Shown: positions 1 to 9,020, numbered from the stretch's first letter. The stretch is DNA of 64,000 bases from Burkholderia ambifaria AMMD (GCF_000203915.1 NC_008390.1:186001-250000); one strand, 5' to 3'. Notes: generated by a model from the sequence alone, not told the origin. Numbers and translations: made by a program.

Positions 1-798
1 CCGGCACCGGTGCAGGCGACCTGGCTCGGCTATTTCGCGACGACCGGCATCGCCGCGATCGACTACGTGATCGGCGATCGCCACGTGCTCCCCGACGACG
101 AAGCGCATCACTTCGCCGAGCGGCCGTGGCGGCTGCCCGACAGTTACCTGTGCTTCACGCCGCCCGCACAGCCGCTCGACGTCGGGCCGCTGCCGGCCGA
201 GCGCGAAGGTGTCGTCACGTTCGGATGCCTGAACAATGCGAACAAGATCGGCGACGCCGTCGTCGCGCTGTGGTCGCGCGTGCTGCATGCGGTACCCGGT
301 TCGCGCCTGTTGCTGAAGTCGGCGCAGCTCGACGAAGCCGCGCTGCGCACGAGCCTCGCCGCGCGCTTCGCGGCACACGGTATTCCGGCAGAGCGCCTGC
401 TGCTGCGCGGCGGATCGAAGCGGCTCGCGCACATCGCCACGTACAACGACATCGACATCGTGCTCGATCCGTTCCCGTATCCGGGCGGCACGACGAGCAT
501 GGAAGGACTGTGGATGGGCGCGCCGTTCATCACGCGGCGCGGCGACCGCTTCCTGTCGCATATCGGCGAAAGCATCCTGCATACGCTCGGGATGCCTGAA
601 TGGATCGCGGACAACGACGACGACTATGTCGCGAAGGCGGCCGCGTTCGCGCAGGATCTGCCGCATGTCGCGGCCGTGCGGGCCGGGCTGCGCGAGCGGC
701 TGCTGCGCTCGCCGCTGTGCGATGCTCCGCGCTTCGCCCGCCATCTCGAAGCGGCGTTCGCGCAGATGGTCGACGCGGCGGCGGTGGCCGCGCGCTAG
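1..798 (+). CDS. GT41 (OGT/SPINDLY-like) glycosyltransferase, C-terminal part, cut by the window edge
   Basis: The frame is open to base 1, so only the last 265 residues are seen. The protein resembles the C-terminal catalytic half of bacterial O-GlcNAc transferase-like enzymes (Glyco_transf_41): FGCLNNANKI, then LLLKS, then DIVLDPFPYPGGTTSMEGLWMG, the sugar-nucleotide binding region typical of the family. TPR repeats would be expected in the missing part. Its place immediately beyond fliT-fliD-fliC matches the flagellin glycosyltransferase locus known in B. cenocepacia (flmQ). The likely role is O-glycosylation of flagellin in the cytoplasm before export. That role is inferred from family and position. 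Confidence 0.85.
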   Translation, partial: PAPVQATWLGYFATTGIAAIDYVIGDRHVLPDDEAHHFAERPWRLPDSYLCFTPPAQPLDVGPLPAEREGVVTFGCLNNANKIGDAVVALWSRVLHAVPGSRLLLKSAQLDEAALRTSLAARFAAHGIPAERLLLRGGSKRLAHIATYNDIDIVLDPFPYPGGTTSMEGLWMGAPFITRRGDRFLSHIGESILHTLGMPEWIADNDDDYVAKAAAFAQDLPHVAAVRAGLRERLLRSPLCDAPRFARHLEAAFAQMVDAAAVAAR

Positions 799-862
799 TC
801 GATCCGGCACGGTGCGGATTTGCATCGTGCCGGCATCCGTGCCGTTTCTTTTTTCTTCACGC

Positions 863-888
863 AAAAAAATAGCCGCCCGAAGGCGACT
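863..888 (-). terminator. Rho-independent terminator of fliD-fliT
   Basis: On the minus strand a 7-bp stem with a TTCG loop (871-888) is followed by seven T. It lies about 55 bp beyond the fliT stop, so it closes the fliD-fliT unit. Confidence 0.75.
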
Positions 889-943
889 AGACGTTACGAC
901 ATCGGCGCACGCTCGACGGCGGCGCGCGTTGTTGTTCGGGGGC

Positions 944-1240
944 TTACAGCATGCCGGTCGCCTGATAGAGGCCGGCCGCGCGAATGCGCTCGCGCGATGC
1001 GGTGAATTGCTGCGCGAGCTGATCGCGATCGGCCTGCGCGTCCTGCGCGATCGACGCATCGATCTCCATGATCCGCCGGATCGTGTCGAGCGCTTCCGGC
1101 GTCTGCTCGGGCGATAGCCCCATCAACAGCGGCGAGCGCGCGTCGGCCAGCGCCGCGACGCGTTCCCAGTCGCGCAGCGCGGTGGCCGACTGCATCGCGT
1201 GGGTCAGATGGAGCGCTTGATTCAGCGTATCGGTCGTCAT
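944..1240 (-). CDS. fliT: flagellar protein FliT, FliD export chaperone
   Basis: This is a 98-residue, mostly helical protein starting MTTDTLNQAL. In other flagellates FliT binds FliD and holds it export-ready in the cytoplasm, and free FliT can inhibit FlhDC. The size is close to that of enterobacterial FliT (about 120). It starts 35 bp after the fliD stop on the same strand, and this linkage is the main support because FliT sequences diverge quickly. The frame stays open far upstream through fliD, but the internal ATG at 1240 fits the family length and does not overlap fliD. Confidence 0.85.
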   Translation of the reverse strand: MTTDTLNQALHLTHAMQSATALRDWERVAALADARSPLLMGLSPEQTPEALDTIRRIMEIDASIAQDAQADRDQLAQQFTASRERIRAAGLYQATGML

Positions 1241-1275
1241 GGTCGTCGTCCGGATGCGGCCTGCGAACAGGCGGC

Positions 1276-2703
1276 TTACTTGTTGGTGGCGAGCGCGCCG
1301 GCGCTGTTCGTGCCGCCGAACAGCTGCGTCAGATACTTCGTGTTGTTCGCCATCGTCGCCATCAGGTTGTTCAGCGCGGTGAACTGCGCGTTGTACTGCG
1401 CGGTCAGCTGATCCGAATAGTTCTTCAGCTGCGTCGCCTGGTTGGACAGGTTCTTCAGGTCCGCATTGAGCGCCGTGGTGCGCTGGTCGATCAGGCCGTT
1501 CGCCTGCGTGTACGTGTTGACCAGCTTGTTCAGCGTCTGGCCGACGCCGTTCGTCGTGTTGAACAGCGCGGCGACGGTCGGGCTGTTCGACGTGAGCGCG
1601 GTGTTCAGCGCGGTCGAGTCGACCTGCAGCGTCCCGTCGGCCTGCAGGTTGATGCCGATCGCCGCGAGCGAATAGGTCGTGCTCGGGCTGCCCGTCTTGA
1701 CGCCGCCGCTGATCGCGGTCGCGAGGCCGCTCGAGATCGTGTTGAGCATCGCGTCGCCGAGCAACGGACCTGCCGTCGACGTGTTCGGATCGTACGACGA
1801 CAGCGACTTCGCGGTCGTCACGTAGCCGTTGTATGCGTTGACGAATGCGTTGATCGCGCTCGTCGTGGCCGTCGTGTCCTGCGACAGCGTGACCGTCTGG
1901 GTCGTGTTCAGCGCGGCCGGCGTCAGGTTCAGCGTGACGCCCGTCAGCACGCCCGACACGCTGTTGGACGCGCTGCTCACCGGCGTGCCGTCGACGGTCA
2001 ATTGCGCGTCCGCGGCCTTGGTCACGGTCGAGTAGCCCGACGTCAGCTTCGCGTTCACGCCGGTGCCGCTCACCGACACCGTGTTGGCCGCGCCGGTGTT
2101 GTTCGACTGGATCACGAGATGCTGACCGTCCGAGCCAGTGATGACCGACGCGGTGACGCCCGGGTTGCCGGCCGTCGTATTGATCGAGGTCGCGATGTCG
2201 GACAGCGACGCGCCGGCCGCGACGTTGACGTTGAATGCCGCGTTGCTGCCGAGCGTGATGCTCAGCGAGCCGGCCGCGATCGTGTCCGACGCCGTGATGC
2301 CCGCCGACGACAGCTTGTTCGCGGTCGCGAGCTGCGTGACGTTGACCGCGTACGAGCCGGCTACCGCCCCGCCGCCGTTCTTGACCGACGCGGTGATGCC
2401 GGTGCCGCTCGCGGTCGCCGCGAGGCCGCTCAGCGTCGAGCCGTTCGCGAGACCGGCGATCGCGGTCTGCAGCGCGGACAGCGCCGATTTCAGTTTGCCG
2501 ACCGCGGACAGCTCGGTGTTGTCGTGCGTCTGCTTGGTTGTGAGGGTTTGAGTCTGACCGGCGGTCTTGGCCGTGACCAGCGCGGACACCAGCGAACTGA
2601 CGTCGAGCGTCGAATTGGTCGCGCCGCTGATGATCGATTGTCCGGCCTGCGCCAGAAGACTGCCGATATCGGTCGTGCTCGTGCTCGTGCTCGTCGTGGT
2701 CAT
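1276..2703 (-). CDS. fliD: flagellar hook-associated protein 2 (filament cap) FliD
   Basis: The 475-residue protein forms the cap at the filament tip under which flagellin folds. The N-terminus (MTTTSTSTSTTDIGSLLAQA) and the region to about residue 110 match FliD_N. A long Thr/Ser/Ala-rich middle follows, and the end (about 230-460) with helical heptads such as LNADLKNLSNQATQLKNYSDQ matches FliD_C. A GGAG Shine-Dalgarno lies 8 bases before the ATG. It sits between fliC and fliT. No sigma-28 motif is evident in the 187-bp gap after fliC, so it may be read through from fliC or from an unseen promoter. Confidence 0.97.
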   Translation of the reverse strand: MTTTSTSTSTTDIGSLLAQAGQSIISGATNSTLDVSSLVSALVTAKTAGQTQTLTTKQTHDNTELSAVGKLKSALSALQTAIAGLANGSTLSGLAATASGTGITASVKNGGGAVAGSYAVNVTQLATANKLSSAGITASDTIAAGSLSITLGSNAAFNVNVAAGASLSDIATSINTTAGNPGVTASVITGSDGQHLVIQSNNTGAANTVSVSGTGVNAKLTSGYSTVTKAADAQLTVDGTPVSSASNSVSGVLTGVTLNLTPAALNTTQTVTLSQDTTATTSAINAFVNAYNGYVTTAKSLSSYDPNTSTAGPLLGDAMLNTISSGLATAISGGVKTGSPSTTYSLAAIGINLQADGTLQVDSTALNTALTSNSPTVAALFNTTNGVGQTLNKLVNTYTQANGLIDQRTTALNADLKNLSNQATQLKNYSDQLTAQYNAQFTALNNLMATMANNTKYLTQLFGGTNSAGALATNK

Positions 2704-2775
2704 GCGGGTGCTCCAGTCGTTTGCGCGGTTGCGCGCGTTCCGGCGGGTCGCCGTGCTTCGATTTCAATGCAAGCA

Positions 2776-2819
2776 GGGAGGCAAGCCTCCCTGGAGTGTC
2801 GGGTCCGGTGTACCGGACC
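2776..2819 (-). terminator. paired hairpins downstream of fliC
   Basis: Two consecutive perfect inverted repeats lie in the fliC-fliD gap: a 7-bp stem at 2776-2791 and a 7-bp stem with a 4-base loop around 2802-2819. There is no clear T-run, so they may protect the abundant fliC mRNA or attenuate read-through instead of terminating fully. Confidence 0.4.
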
Positions 2820-2890
2820 GGCGCCGTCGCGCGCCGCAACGCGGACGACGCCGTGCGCGCGGGCGGCGAGCCCGGCGCGGATGTTCCCGA

Positions 2891-3715
2891 TTACTGCAGG
2901 AGCTTCAGGACCTGCTGCGGCAGCGAGTTCGCTTGCGCGAGCACCGAGATGCCGGCTTGCTGCAGCACTTGCGCCTTGCTCAGGTTCGCCGTTTCCGTCG
3001 CGAAGTCCGCGTCGGTGATCTGCGAACGCGCTGCGCTCATGTTGGTTGCCTGCGTTTGCGTCGTCGTGATTGCAGCCTGGAACGTGTTCTGTGCTGCACC
3101 CAGCGTTGCCTGGAACGTGTTGACGTTCTTCAGTGCCGTGTCGATTGCCGTGATTGCCGACTGTGCGCTCGTCTGGTCGCTGACCGTCAGGCCGCTCAGG
3201 CTCAGGCCTGCGCCCGTGCTCGTCCACACGGTCGCGCCGAAGTTGACGGCGACGGTCTGGTTCGCCGATGCGCCGACCTGGAACGTGACGTTGCCGGCGT
3301 TGCTCAGGATGGTCTGGCCGTTGAACGTCGTTTGCGTTGCCACGCGGTCGATTTCGCCCAGACGCGTCGTGACTTCAGCTTGCAGGTTTGCACGTGCGTT
3401 CGAGTCCAGCGAGCCGTCGCCGGATTCGACTGCCAGCGTACGGATACGCTGCAGGTTGTCGACGGTCGACTGCAGCGCGCCGGCTGCGGTCTGGATCATC
3501 GAGATACCGTTGTTCGCGTTCGAGACGCCTTGCGTCAGCGCGTTGATCGCGGCCGTTTGCGTCGTCGAGATCGCGAGACCTGCCGCGTCGTCGGCTGCCG
3601 TGTTCACGCGCTTGCCCGACGACAGGCGGTTGATCGCTTGCGACAGGGCGCTTTGCGAGCCCGACAGGTTCGTCTGCGTCGTCAGCGAAAGGATGTTGGT
3701 ATTGATGTTCAGCAT
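2891..3715 (-). CDS. fliC: flagellin FliC (short form)
   Basis: This is the filament subunit, 274 residues. The conserved N-terminal helix (MLNINTNILSLTTQTN, then QAINRLSSGKRVNTAADDAA) and the C-terminal helix (AQVLQQAGISVLAQANSLPQ) that form the D0/D1 core are both intact. Only about 80 residues lie between the conserved arms, so the surface D2/D3 domains are almost absent. Burkholderia flagellins are usually about 380 residues. The ATG at 3715 has an AGAGGAAG ribosome site. The open frame runs upstream to 4069, but the family start is unambiguous. Regulated by the sigma-28 promoter at 3807-3834. Confidence 0.98.
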   Translation of the reverse strand: MLNINTNILSLTTQTNLSGSQSALSQAINRLSSGKRVNTAADDAAGLAISTTQTAAINALTQGVSNANNGISMIQTAAGALQSTVDNLQRIRTLAVESGDGSLDSNARANLQAEVTTRLGEIDRVATQTTFNGQTILSNAGNVTFQVGASANQTVAVNFGATVWTSTGAGLSLSGLTVSDQTSAQSAITAIDTALKNVNTFQATLGAAQNTFQAAITTTQTQATNMSAARSQITDADFATETANLSKAQVLQQAGISVLAQANSLPQQVLKLLQ

Positions 3716-3806
3716 TTGCTTCCTCTTTTTGGAAAATGCCTGAGTACAGACAGGGTCGTTTTCGGCGTTGCGCTTTATCGCGAGTGGCGCTGCCCGCCTT
3801 TCCTGG

Positions 3807-3834
3807 TTGACGGCGGCACCCGGCGAAAACTTTA
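3807..3834 (-). promoter_or_regulatory. sigma-28 (FliA) promoter of fliC
   Basis: On the minus strand there is a perfect -35 box TAAAGTTT (3834-3827), 12 bases, then GCCGTCAA (3814-3807). The FliA consensus is TAAAGTTT-N11-GCCGATAA. It lies about 90 bp upstream of the fliC ATG. The rest of the fliC-rpsU gap (3716-4256) shows no gene. Confidence 0.8.
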
Positions 3835-4256
3835 GAGAGATGTTCGAGGAAATTCGGGACCGAAGAGTCGCGTCGCCGCGAAGTCCGCGTCCGGCGTGGC
3901 TGGCAGCGATTTCGGCCGGGCTGCGTGCGGGTCTCGTTGGGCGGCTCGTGTGGCCGCGCCGCGTCGGACGGCGAACCGGCATCGACAAAAGGATGGTTTT
4001 GTCTGTGATTTCCTGATATGATGGCGGGCTGAATTGAGATTTTCTGTCACGCCTGTGCCGTCTCGGCATTCTTGCTGGCAGTCAAACGCGGCGCTGCACG
4101 TGGCTTGTGAAGCGTACCCGCGGTGCTTTCCGCCTCTCTTTTCCGGCCTCCGAGGCCGTATTTCCGCTCGTTTCGCCTGTTGTGGGGACGCCCGGATGGC
4201 CGGTGCGTGGCGCTTGGCCGCTACGTTTTTGACCGTTTAAGCAATTTAGGAACGAC

Positions 4257-4469
4257 ATGACGACGATTCTTCTGAAAGAAAACGAGCCGTTCGAAGTGGC
4301 GATTCGCCGCTTTCGCCGTGCTATCGAAAAAAATGGCCTGATCGCTGAACTGCGCGAACGCCAGTCCTACGAAAAGCCGACCGCAGTCCGCAAGCGCAAG
4401 AAGGCAGCAGCCGTCAAGCGCCTGCACAAGCGCCTGCGCAGCCAGATGCTGCCGAAGAAGCTCCACTAA
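4257..4469 (+). CDS. rpsU: 30S ribosomal protein S21
   Basis: A 70-residue, very basic protein ([21 protein letters not shown], then [18 protein letters not shown]) matches S21 over its whole length. S21 sits near the 3' end of 16S rRNA on the small subunit and helps initiation. The ribosome site TTAGGA precedes the ATG by 5 bases. It is a single-gene unit with a strong terminator; the neighbouring flagellar genes are unrelated in function. Confidence 0.98.
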   Translation: MTTILLKENEPFEVAIRRFRRAIEKNGLIAELRERQSYEKPTAVRKRKKAAAVKRLHKRLRSQMLPKKLH

Positions 4470-4491
4470 GAGCGTCTGTCGGTTCGCCGCG

Positions 4492-4537
4492 AAACGGCGG
4501 AGCGTGCTTCGAAAGAAGCCGCTCCGCCGTTTTGCTT
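4492..4537 (+). terminator. Rho-independent terminator of rpsU
   Basis: A 13-bp stem (4492-4504 with 4520-4532) encloses a small nested hairpin with a GAAA loop, and is followed by TTTTGCTTTT. It starts 23 bp after the rpsU stop. Confidence 0.9.
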
Positions 4538-4723
4538 TTGGGGGGTGGGAATGGGCTTCGGGGCTGGGGTTTTCCCGGCGACGGCGGTTCAGCACGTTGT
4601 CGATCGATGCGCGCGGCGTCACGTCGTGGCAGGCGATGCGTGGCAGGTAGCGCGCCGGCATTGACGACCAGGAAGCCCGGTGCGGCGAAGTCCCGCCGGC
4701 CGCGCGCAGCGGCGCCGTCGCCG

Positions 4724-5329
4724 TCAGCCGGTCTTGCGGCGCCGTGCCGGCTGCTGCTTGCCGCCGAGCGCCGCGCATTTGGCGTGACACGGGCAGCCGG
4801 CCTCGTGGTCGTTGACCATCCCGGTTGCCTGCATCAGCGCATAGCAGATCGTCGAGCCGACGAACTTGCAGCCATACGCCTTCAGCGCCTTGCTGAGCGC
4901 GTCCGACTGGGCGGTCGACGCGGGCGCGTCGCGATACGACTGCCAGGCGTTCTGCACCGGCATGTGATCGACGAACGACCACAGGAAGTGCGCGAGCGAC
5001 CCGTGTTCGTCGCGAATGCGTTGCACGGCCAGTGCATTGGTCACCGCGGACTGGACCTTTGCGCGATTGCGCACGATGCCGGGATTCTCGAGCAGCTTCT
5101 CGATGTGCTTCGGCGTGAAGCGCGCGACGGCGTCGACATCGAAGTCGGCGAACGCCTCGCGATAGCCGGCGCGCTTGTTCAGGATCGTCGACCACGACAG
5201 CCCCGCCTGCGCGCCTTCCAGAATCAGCATTTCGAACAGGTGGCGATCGTCATGTGACGGCACGCCCCACTCGGTATCGTGATAGTGAGCATCCGCTTCC
5301 GTCTTTACCCAGTTGCACCGCTGCGACAT
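4724..5329 (-). CDS. tag: DNA-3-methyladenine glycosylase I
   Basis: Removes 3-methyladenine from alkylated DNA in base-excision repair. The 201-residue protein starts MSQRCNWVKTEADAHYHDTE, the Tag signature, with the glycosylase helix-hairpin-helix core in the middle. Late residues CPCHAKC fit the Cys/His zinc-binding ends known for Tag. Two ATG codons lie in tandem (5332 and 5329). The second has the better spacing from GAGG (6 bases), so I use it. Single gene, convergent with rpsU. Confidence 0.95.
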   Translation of the reverse strand: MSQRCNWVKTEADAHYHDTEWGVPSHDDRHLFEMLILEGAQAGLSWSTILNKRAGYREAFADFDVDAVARFTPKHIEKLLENPGIVRNRAKVQSAVTNALAVQRIRDEHGSLAHFLWSFVDHMPVQNAWQSYRDAPASTAQSDALSKALKAYGCKFVGSTICYALMQATGMVNDHEAGCPCHAKCAALGGKQQPARRRKTG

Positions 5330-5470
5330 CATCCGCCTCGTTCCAGTGTCGATTCGATCGTGCCAGCATAGCGGAAGGCCCATTCACGGCATAGCTGGCC
5401 GAACGGCAGATGGGCGTGCGGCGCCGATCCGGTTAAGCTTGGCGCCTGTTCGAATCAGCAGGATCAACGC

Positions 5471-6352
5471 ATGACGGCATTACTTTTTGCGATCGGCATC
5501 GACGGCGGCGGCACCGGCACCCGCGCGGTGCTGGCCGACCGGAACGGGCGCGAGCTCGCGCAGGGTCGCGGCGGCCCGTCGGGCCTCGGCCTCGGCATCG
5601 AGCGGGCGTGGGCGTCGATCGGCGCGGCCTGTGCCGACGCATTCACGCGGGCCGGGCTCGCATTCGACTGGGCGCAGTGCGCGCTCGGCTGCGGGCTGGC
5701 GGGCGTCAACAATGCCGCGTGGCTCGCCGCGTTCCGCGCGCAGGCGCCGCTCGGCGCGCTGGCGGTCGAGAGCGACGCCTACACGACCGTCGTCGGCGCG
5801 CACGGCGGTGCGCCGGGCCTCATCGTCGCACTCGGCACGGGCAGCATCGCGGCGGCGCTTGATGCGGCGGGCGACTGCCGCATCGCGGGCGGTTTCGGCT
5901 TCCCGTCCGGCGACGAAGCGAGCGGCGCGTGGCTCGGGCTGCGCGCGCTGGCGTACGCCCAGCAGGCGCTCGACGGTCGTGCGCCGCGCGACGCGTTCGC
6001 CGGCGCGCTGCTCGCGGAGACGGGCGCGCACGATCGAGACGCACTCGTCCAGTGGTCGTGCGATGCGAACCAGACGATCTATGCGCGCCTCGCCCCGATC
6101 GTGCTCGCGCACCGCACCCATCCGTATGCGGCCGCGCTGATCGCGCAGGCCGGCGACGAGATCGGCAAGATGATCGACGCGCTCGATCCGCAGCAGGCGC
6201 TGCCGGTCGCGCTGTGCGGTGGGCTGGCCGACGCGCTTGCACCGGCCGTGCCGGCACGTCACGCGAGCCGGCTGCGCGCGCCGCTCGACGATTCCGCGCA
6301 CGGCGCGTTGCAGCTCGCGCTGCAGGCGTTGCGGGCGGCTGAAGCGGGGTGA
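5471..6352 (+). CDS. BadF/BadG/BcrA/BcrD-family ATPase, probable N-acetylglucosamine or glucosamine kinase
   Basis: The 293-residue protein belongs to the ASKHA fold. IGIDGGGTGTRAVLAD at the N-terminus is the phosphate-1 loop, VALGTGSIAAAL is the phosphate-2 loop, and GGFGFPSGDEASGAWLG is characteristic of GlcNAc/glucosamine kinases. CGGLADAL near the end is the adenosine motif. It probably phosphorylates an amino sugar salvaged from the cell wall or environment. The substrate is inferred; no sugar transporter lies beside it. Confidence 0.85.
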   Translation: MTALLFAIGIDGGGTGTRAVLADRNGRELAQGRGGPSGLGLGIERAWASIGAACADAFTRAGLAFDWAQCALGCGLAGVNNAAWLAAFRAQAPLGALAVESDAYTTVVGAHGGAPGLIVALGTGSIAAALDAAGDCRIAGGFGFPSGDEASGAWLGLRALAYAQQALDGRAPRDAFAGALLAETGAHDRDALVQWSCDANQTIYARLAPIVLAHRTHPYAAALIAQAGDEIGKMIDALDPQQALPVALCGGLADALAPAVPARHASRLRAPLDDSAHGALQLALQALRAAEAG

Positions 6353-6642
6353 GTGGTTTGAGGAGGCCGGGCGCGGTGCGTGGGCTGGGCTGACCGGCTG
6401 GAGCAGGTGGGCGAGCTGAGCGGACTGCGCAGCGCGAGCAAACCGAGCAGCCCGAGCAGCCCGAGCAGACCAACCGGATGGCAAGCAAGCCGGCCACTCC
6501 GAACGGGCAACGCGCGCAAGCCTAAACGGCTTGAAACCCCTCTCCCCGCCCCACCCCCGTTCGACCAACCGCCCGACGCCCCACCGGGCGCGACGTTAAA
6601 ATGGCGGTTCCGCAGCATCCTGCGCGCCATTTCCCCGCTCCC

Positions 6643-7476
6643 ATGTACAAAGTCATCGCCACCGATCTCGACGGCACTCTGCTGAACAGCGACCATCAGC
6701 TCGATCCGTACACGATCGAGACCGTCCGCCGGCTCGATCGCGACGGCCTGCAGTTCGTGATCGCGACAGGCCGCCATTACGCGGACGTCGCCGGCATCCG
6801 CGACGTGCTGGGCATCCGGCCGTACCTGATCACGTCGAACGGTGCGCGCGTGCATGCGCCGGACGACACGGCGATCCATGCGCAGGACATCGACCCCGCG
6901 ATCGTCCGCGGCCTCGTGCAGCCGGGCGTGACCGGCGCGCACGGGCGCGTGATCGTCAACCTGTTCACCGACCGCGGCTGGCTGATCGACCGCGAAGCGC
7001 CGCACCTGCTCGAATTCCACCAGGATTCGGGTTTCCGGTACGACGTGATCGACATGGCCGCGCACGACGGCGCGGACATCGCGAAGGTGCTGTACATCGG
7101 CGAGCCGGCCGATCTGGCGGTGGTCGCCGAGCAGATGCGCGTGCAGTTCGGCGATGCGCTGTACGTCACGTACTCGCTGCCCGACTGCCTCGAAGTGATG
7201 ACCGCGAACGTGTCGAAGGGCCGCGCACTGCGCGCGGTGCTCGCGCGGCTCGGCGTCGATACCGGCCACTGCATCGCGTTCGGCGACAACATGAACGACA
7301 TCGACCTGCTCGAAACGGCCGGTCACGCGTTCATGATGAACAACGCGAATCCCGACCTGATCGCGCAGCTGCCGCACATCCCGCGGATCGGCAACAACTT
7401 CGACGCGGGCGTCGCCCGCCACCTGCGCACGCTGTTCTCGCTCGAGGACACCGTCGACGGCGTCGCCGCTTCCTGA
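6643..7476 (+). CDS. Cof-type HAD-IIB phosphatase
   Basis: The 277-residue protein starts MYKVIATDLDGTLLNSDHQL, HAD motif I with the two catalytic Asp. It ends with FGDNMNDIDLLETAG (motif IV, Mg binding) and a type IIB cap between. Relatives dephosphorylate sugar phosphates, FMN or pyridoxal phosphate; the substrate here is unknown. An in-frame ATG at 6601 would add 14 poorly conserved residues, so the family start is used although no clear Shine-Dalgarno precedes it. The 5' region (about 6535-6600) is strongly C-rich. Confidence 0.9.
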   Translation: MYKVIATDLDGTLLNSDHQLDPYTIETVRRLDRDGLQFVIATGRHYADVAGIRDVLGIRPYLITSNGARVHAPDDTAIHAQDIDPAIVRGLVQPGVTGAHGRVIVNLFTDRGWLIDREAPHLLEFHQDSGFRYDVIDMAAHDGADIAKVLYIGEPADLAVVAEQMRVQFGDALYVTYSLPDCLEVMTANVSKGRALRAVLARLGVDTGHCIAFGDNMNDIDLLETAGHAFMMNNANPDLIAQLPHIPRIGNNFDAGVARHLRTLFSLEDTVDGVAAS

Positions 7477-7481
7477 GCGCA

Positions 7482-7509
7482 AATGAAAAACGGGCGCCAG
7501 CGGCGCCCG
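7482..7509 (-). terminator. Rho-independent terminator of aqpZ
   Basis: An 8-bp GC stem at 7491-7509 is followed on the minus strand by TTTTTCATTT. It sits about 70 bp past the aqpZ stop and between two convergent genes. Confidence 0.8.
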
Positions 7510-7581
7510 TCCAAATTACCTGCCTCGATGTTCTTCGCCAGCGTGAGGCTCGCTGTTCTGCTCGCGTCACCCCGTAGTGTT

Positions 7582-8322
7582 TTATTCGCTTGTGCGAGCG
7601 GATGCGGGCAGCAGGTCGACGGCGTTGTCACGCCCCGCGACCAGCGGATAGATGATCCCGGCGATGGCCGCACCGATGATCGGCGCGATCCAGAACAGCC
7701 ACAGCTGGCCGATCGCCTCGCCGCCCACGAACAGCGCGGGGCCGGTCGAGCGGGCCGGGTTCACCGACGTGTTGGTGACCGGGATCGAGATCAGGTGAAT
7801 CAACGTCAGGCACAGGCCGATCGCGATCGGCGCGAAGCCGGCCGGCGCGCGCTTGTCGGTGGCGCCGAGAATCACGAACAGGAAGAAGCCCGTCATCACG
7901 ACTTCGCAGATGAACGCCGCGCCGAGCGAGTAGTGGCCGGGCGAGCGCTCGCCGAAGCCGTTCGTCGCAAAGCCGCCGCCGACGAGGTCGAAGCCCGGCT
8001 TGCCGGTCGCGATCAGGTACAGCACGAACGCACCGAGCGTCGCGCCGACCACCTGCGCGACGATGTACGGCGCGAGATCGCGTGCCGGGAAGCGGCCGGC
8101 GACCGTCAGTCCGACACTCACAGCCGGATTCAAATGGCAACCCGAAATATGGCCGATCGCGAATGCCATCGTCAGCACGGTCAGGCCGAATGCAAGCGCG
8201 ACGCCGGCAAAGCCGATGCCGAGGCCCGGAAAGGCGGCGGCCAGCACGGCGCTTCCGCACCCGCCGAGCACCAGCCAGAACGTGCCGAATGCCTCTGCAG
8301 CCAGACGCTGAGAAAGATTCAT
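7582..8322 (-). CDS. aqpZ: aquaporin Z
   Basis: The 246-residue inner-membrane water channel has six membrane segments and both half-helix motifs: NPAVS (in [17 protein letters not shown]) and NPARS (in [15 protein letters not shown]). The Cys before the second motif found in E. coli AqpZ is replaced by Ser-Val here. It moves water passively during osmotic change. Transcribed alone and convergent with the phosphatase gene. Confidence 0.96.
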   Translation of the reverse strand: MNLSQRLAAEAFGTFWLVLGGCGSAVLAAAFPGLGIGFAGVALAFGLTVLTMAFAIGHISGCHLNPAVSVGLTVAGRFPARDLAPYIVAQVVGATLGAFVLYLIATGKPGFDLVGGGFATNGFGERSPGHYSLGAAFICEVVMTGFFLFVILGATDKRAPAGFAPIAIGLCLTLIHLISIPVTNTSVNPARSTGPALFVGGEAIGQLWLFWIAPIIGAAIAGIIYPLVAGRDNAVDLLPASARTSE

Positions 8323-8620
8323 GTAGGGACCTCGTTCAAGTGGGTTGAAGACAAACGGGCGGGCGGATGATTTATTCCGCCGCCCGGAATTGGTCTGGAT
8401 TATAGGAAATGAATCGGGTTCAAGAGGGTCAACGATTGTTAAATTTGAATGCTGGCGAATGGCCTTTATTAGAATAAGTCCGCATTCTCCATATAGCCAA
8501 ATCGGTTAAAGATGGCAGCATTAATTTTGAAGAGCAGGGCGGCAGTGCGGACGACGTAACGGGTGTTGGTGTTCCGGCCGGACTCGCCGGAGCCGCATCA
8601 TGGAAAAAGGGAGTCGAAAA
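8323..8620. promoter_or_regulatory. divergent promoter region between aqpZ and the H-NS paralog
   Basis: This 298-bp gap is clearly richer in A/T than its surroundings (about 8400-8530) and holds no gene. AT-rich DNA ahead of an hns-like gene is compatible with autoregulation, which is an inference. No firm -35/-10 pair can be assigned. Confidence 0.35.
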
Positions 8621-8917
8621 ATGTCTCAATACGCGAAACTCAAGGCGCAGATCGCCGATCTGCAAGCTCAGGCGGACGACGTGCGCCGTCAGGAAGTGGC
8701 GACGGTGATCGCCGAAGTCCAGCGAATGATTGCCGAATATGGCCTCACGGCCCAGGATCTGGGCTTCGTGGAGCGCGCGCGGCGCGGGCGTCCGCCGAAA
8801 AAGGCGCCGCTGCCGCCGAAGTACCGCGATCCAAAGTCGGGTGCAACCTGGAGCGGACGCGGCAAGCCGCCAAATTGGATCGTCGGGAAAAACCGCGATC
8901 GTTTCCTGATCGAATGA
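8621..8917 (+). CDS. H-NS histone-family nucleoid protein (paralog 1)
   Basis: The 98-residue protein has an N-terminal coiled-coil oligomerisation part (residues 1-50, MSQYAKLKAQIADLQAQADD) and the C-terminal AT-hook-like H-NS domain (YRDPKSGATWSGRGKPPNWI), the minor-groove binding core. Such small H-NS/Bv3F proteins silence AT-rich, often foreign, DNA. The start ATG at 8621 has GGGAG 8 bases upstream; an upstream in-frame ATG at 8600 lacks one. A close paralog lies at 44929-45222. Confidence 0.93.
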   Translation: MSQYAKLKAQIADLQAQADDVRRQEVATVIAEVQRMIAEYGLTAQDLGFVERARRGRPPKKAPLPPKYRDPKSGATWSGRGKPPNWIVGKNRDRFLIE

Positions 8918-8929
8918 CCGCGCAAAAAG

Positions 8930-8965
8930 AAAGAGCCGCATCGACGATGCGGCTCTTTGGTTTTT
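8930..8965 (+). terminator. Rho-independent terminator of H-NS paralog 1
   Basis: A 12-bp perfect stem (8930-8941 with 8947-8958) is followed by GG and TTTTT, 12 bp after the stop. Confidence 0.9.
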
Positions 8966-9020
8966 CCGCGCCGATTTCGGCGCGAATTTTACGGAATATT
9001 TCCTGACGAATTTCGCGGCG

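Noticed and set aside
944..2839. 631-residue minus-strand frame that joins fliT to sequence antisense-frame to fliD
   Set aside because: Only the last 98 residues are FliT-like; the rest is the off-frame of fliD with Arg/His-rich composition.
6437..6478. Short 9-bp tandem (about 3.5 units) upstream of the Cof phosphatase
   Set aside because: Too few, imperfect copies to call a minisatellite; may be chance in GC-rich DNA.
7483..8370. 295-residue plus-strand frame opposite aqpZ
   Set aside because: Antisense shadow of the aquaporin gene, Arg/Asp/Gln-rich, no domain.
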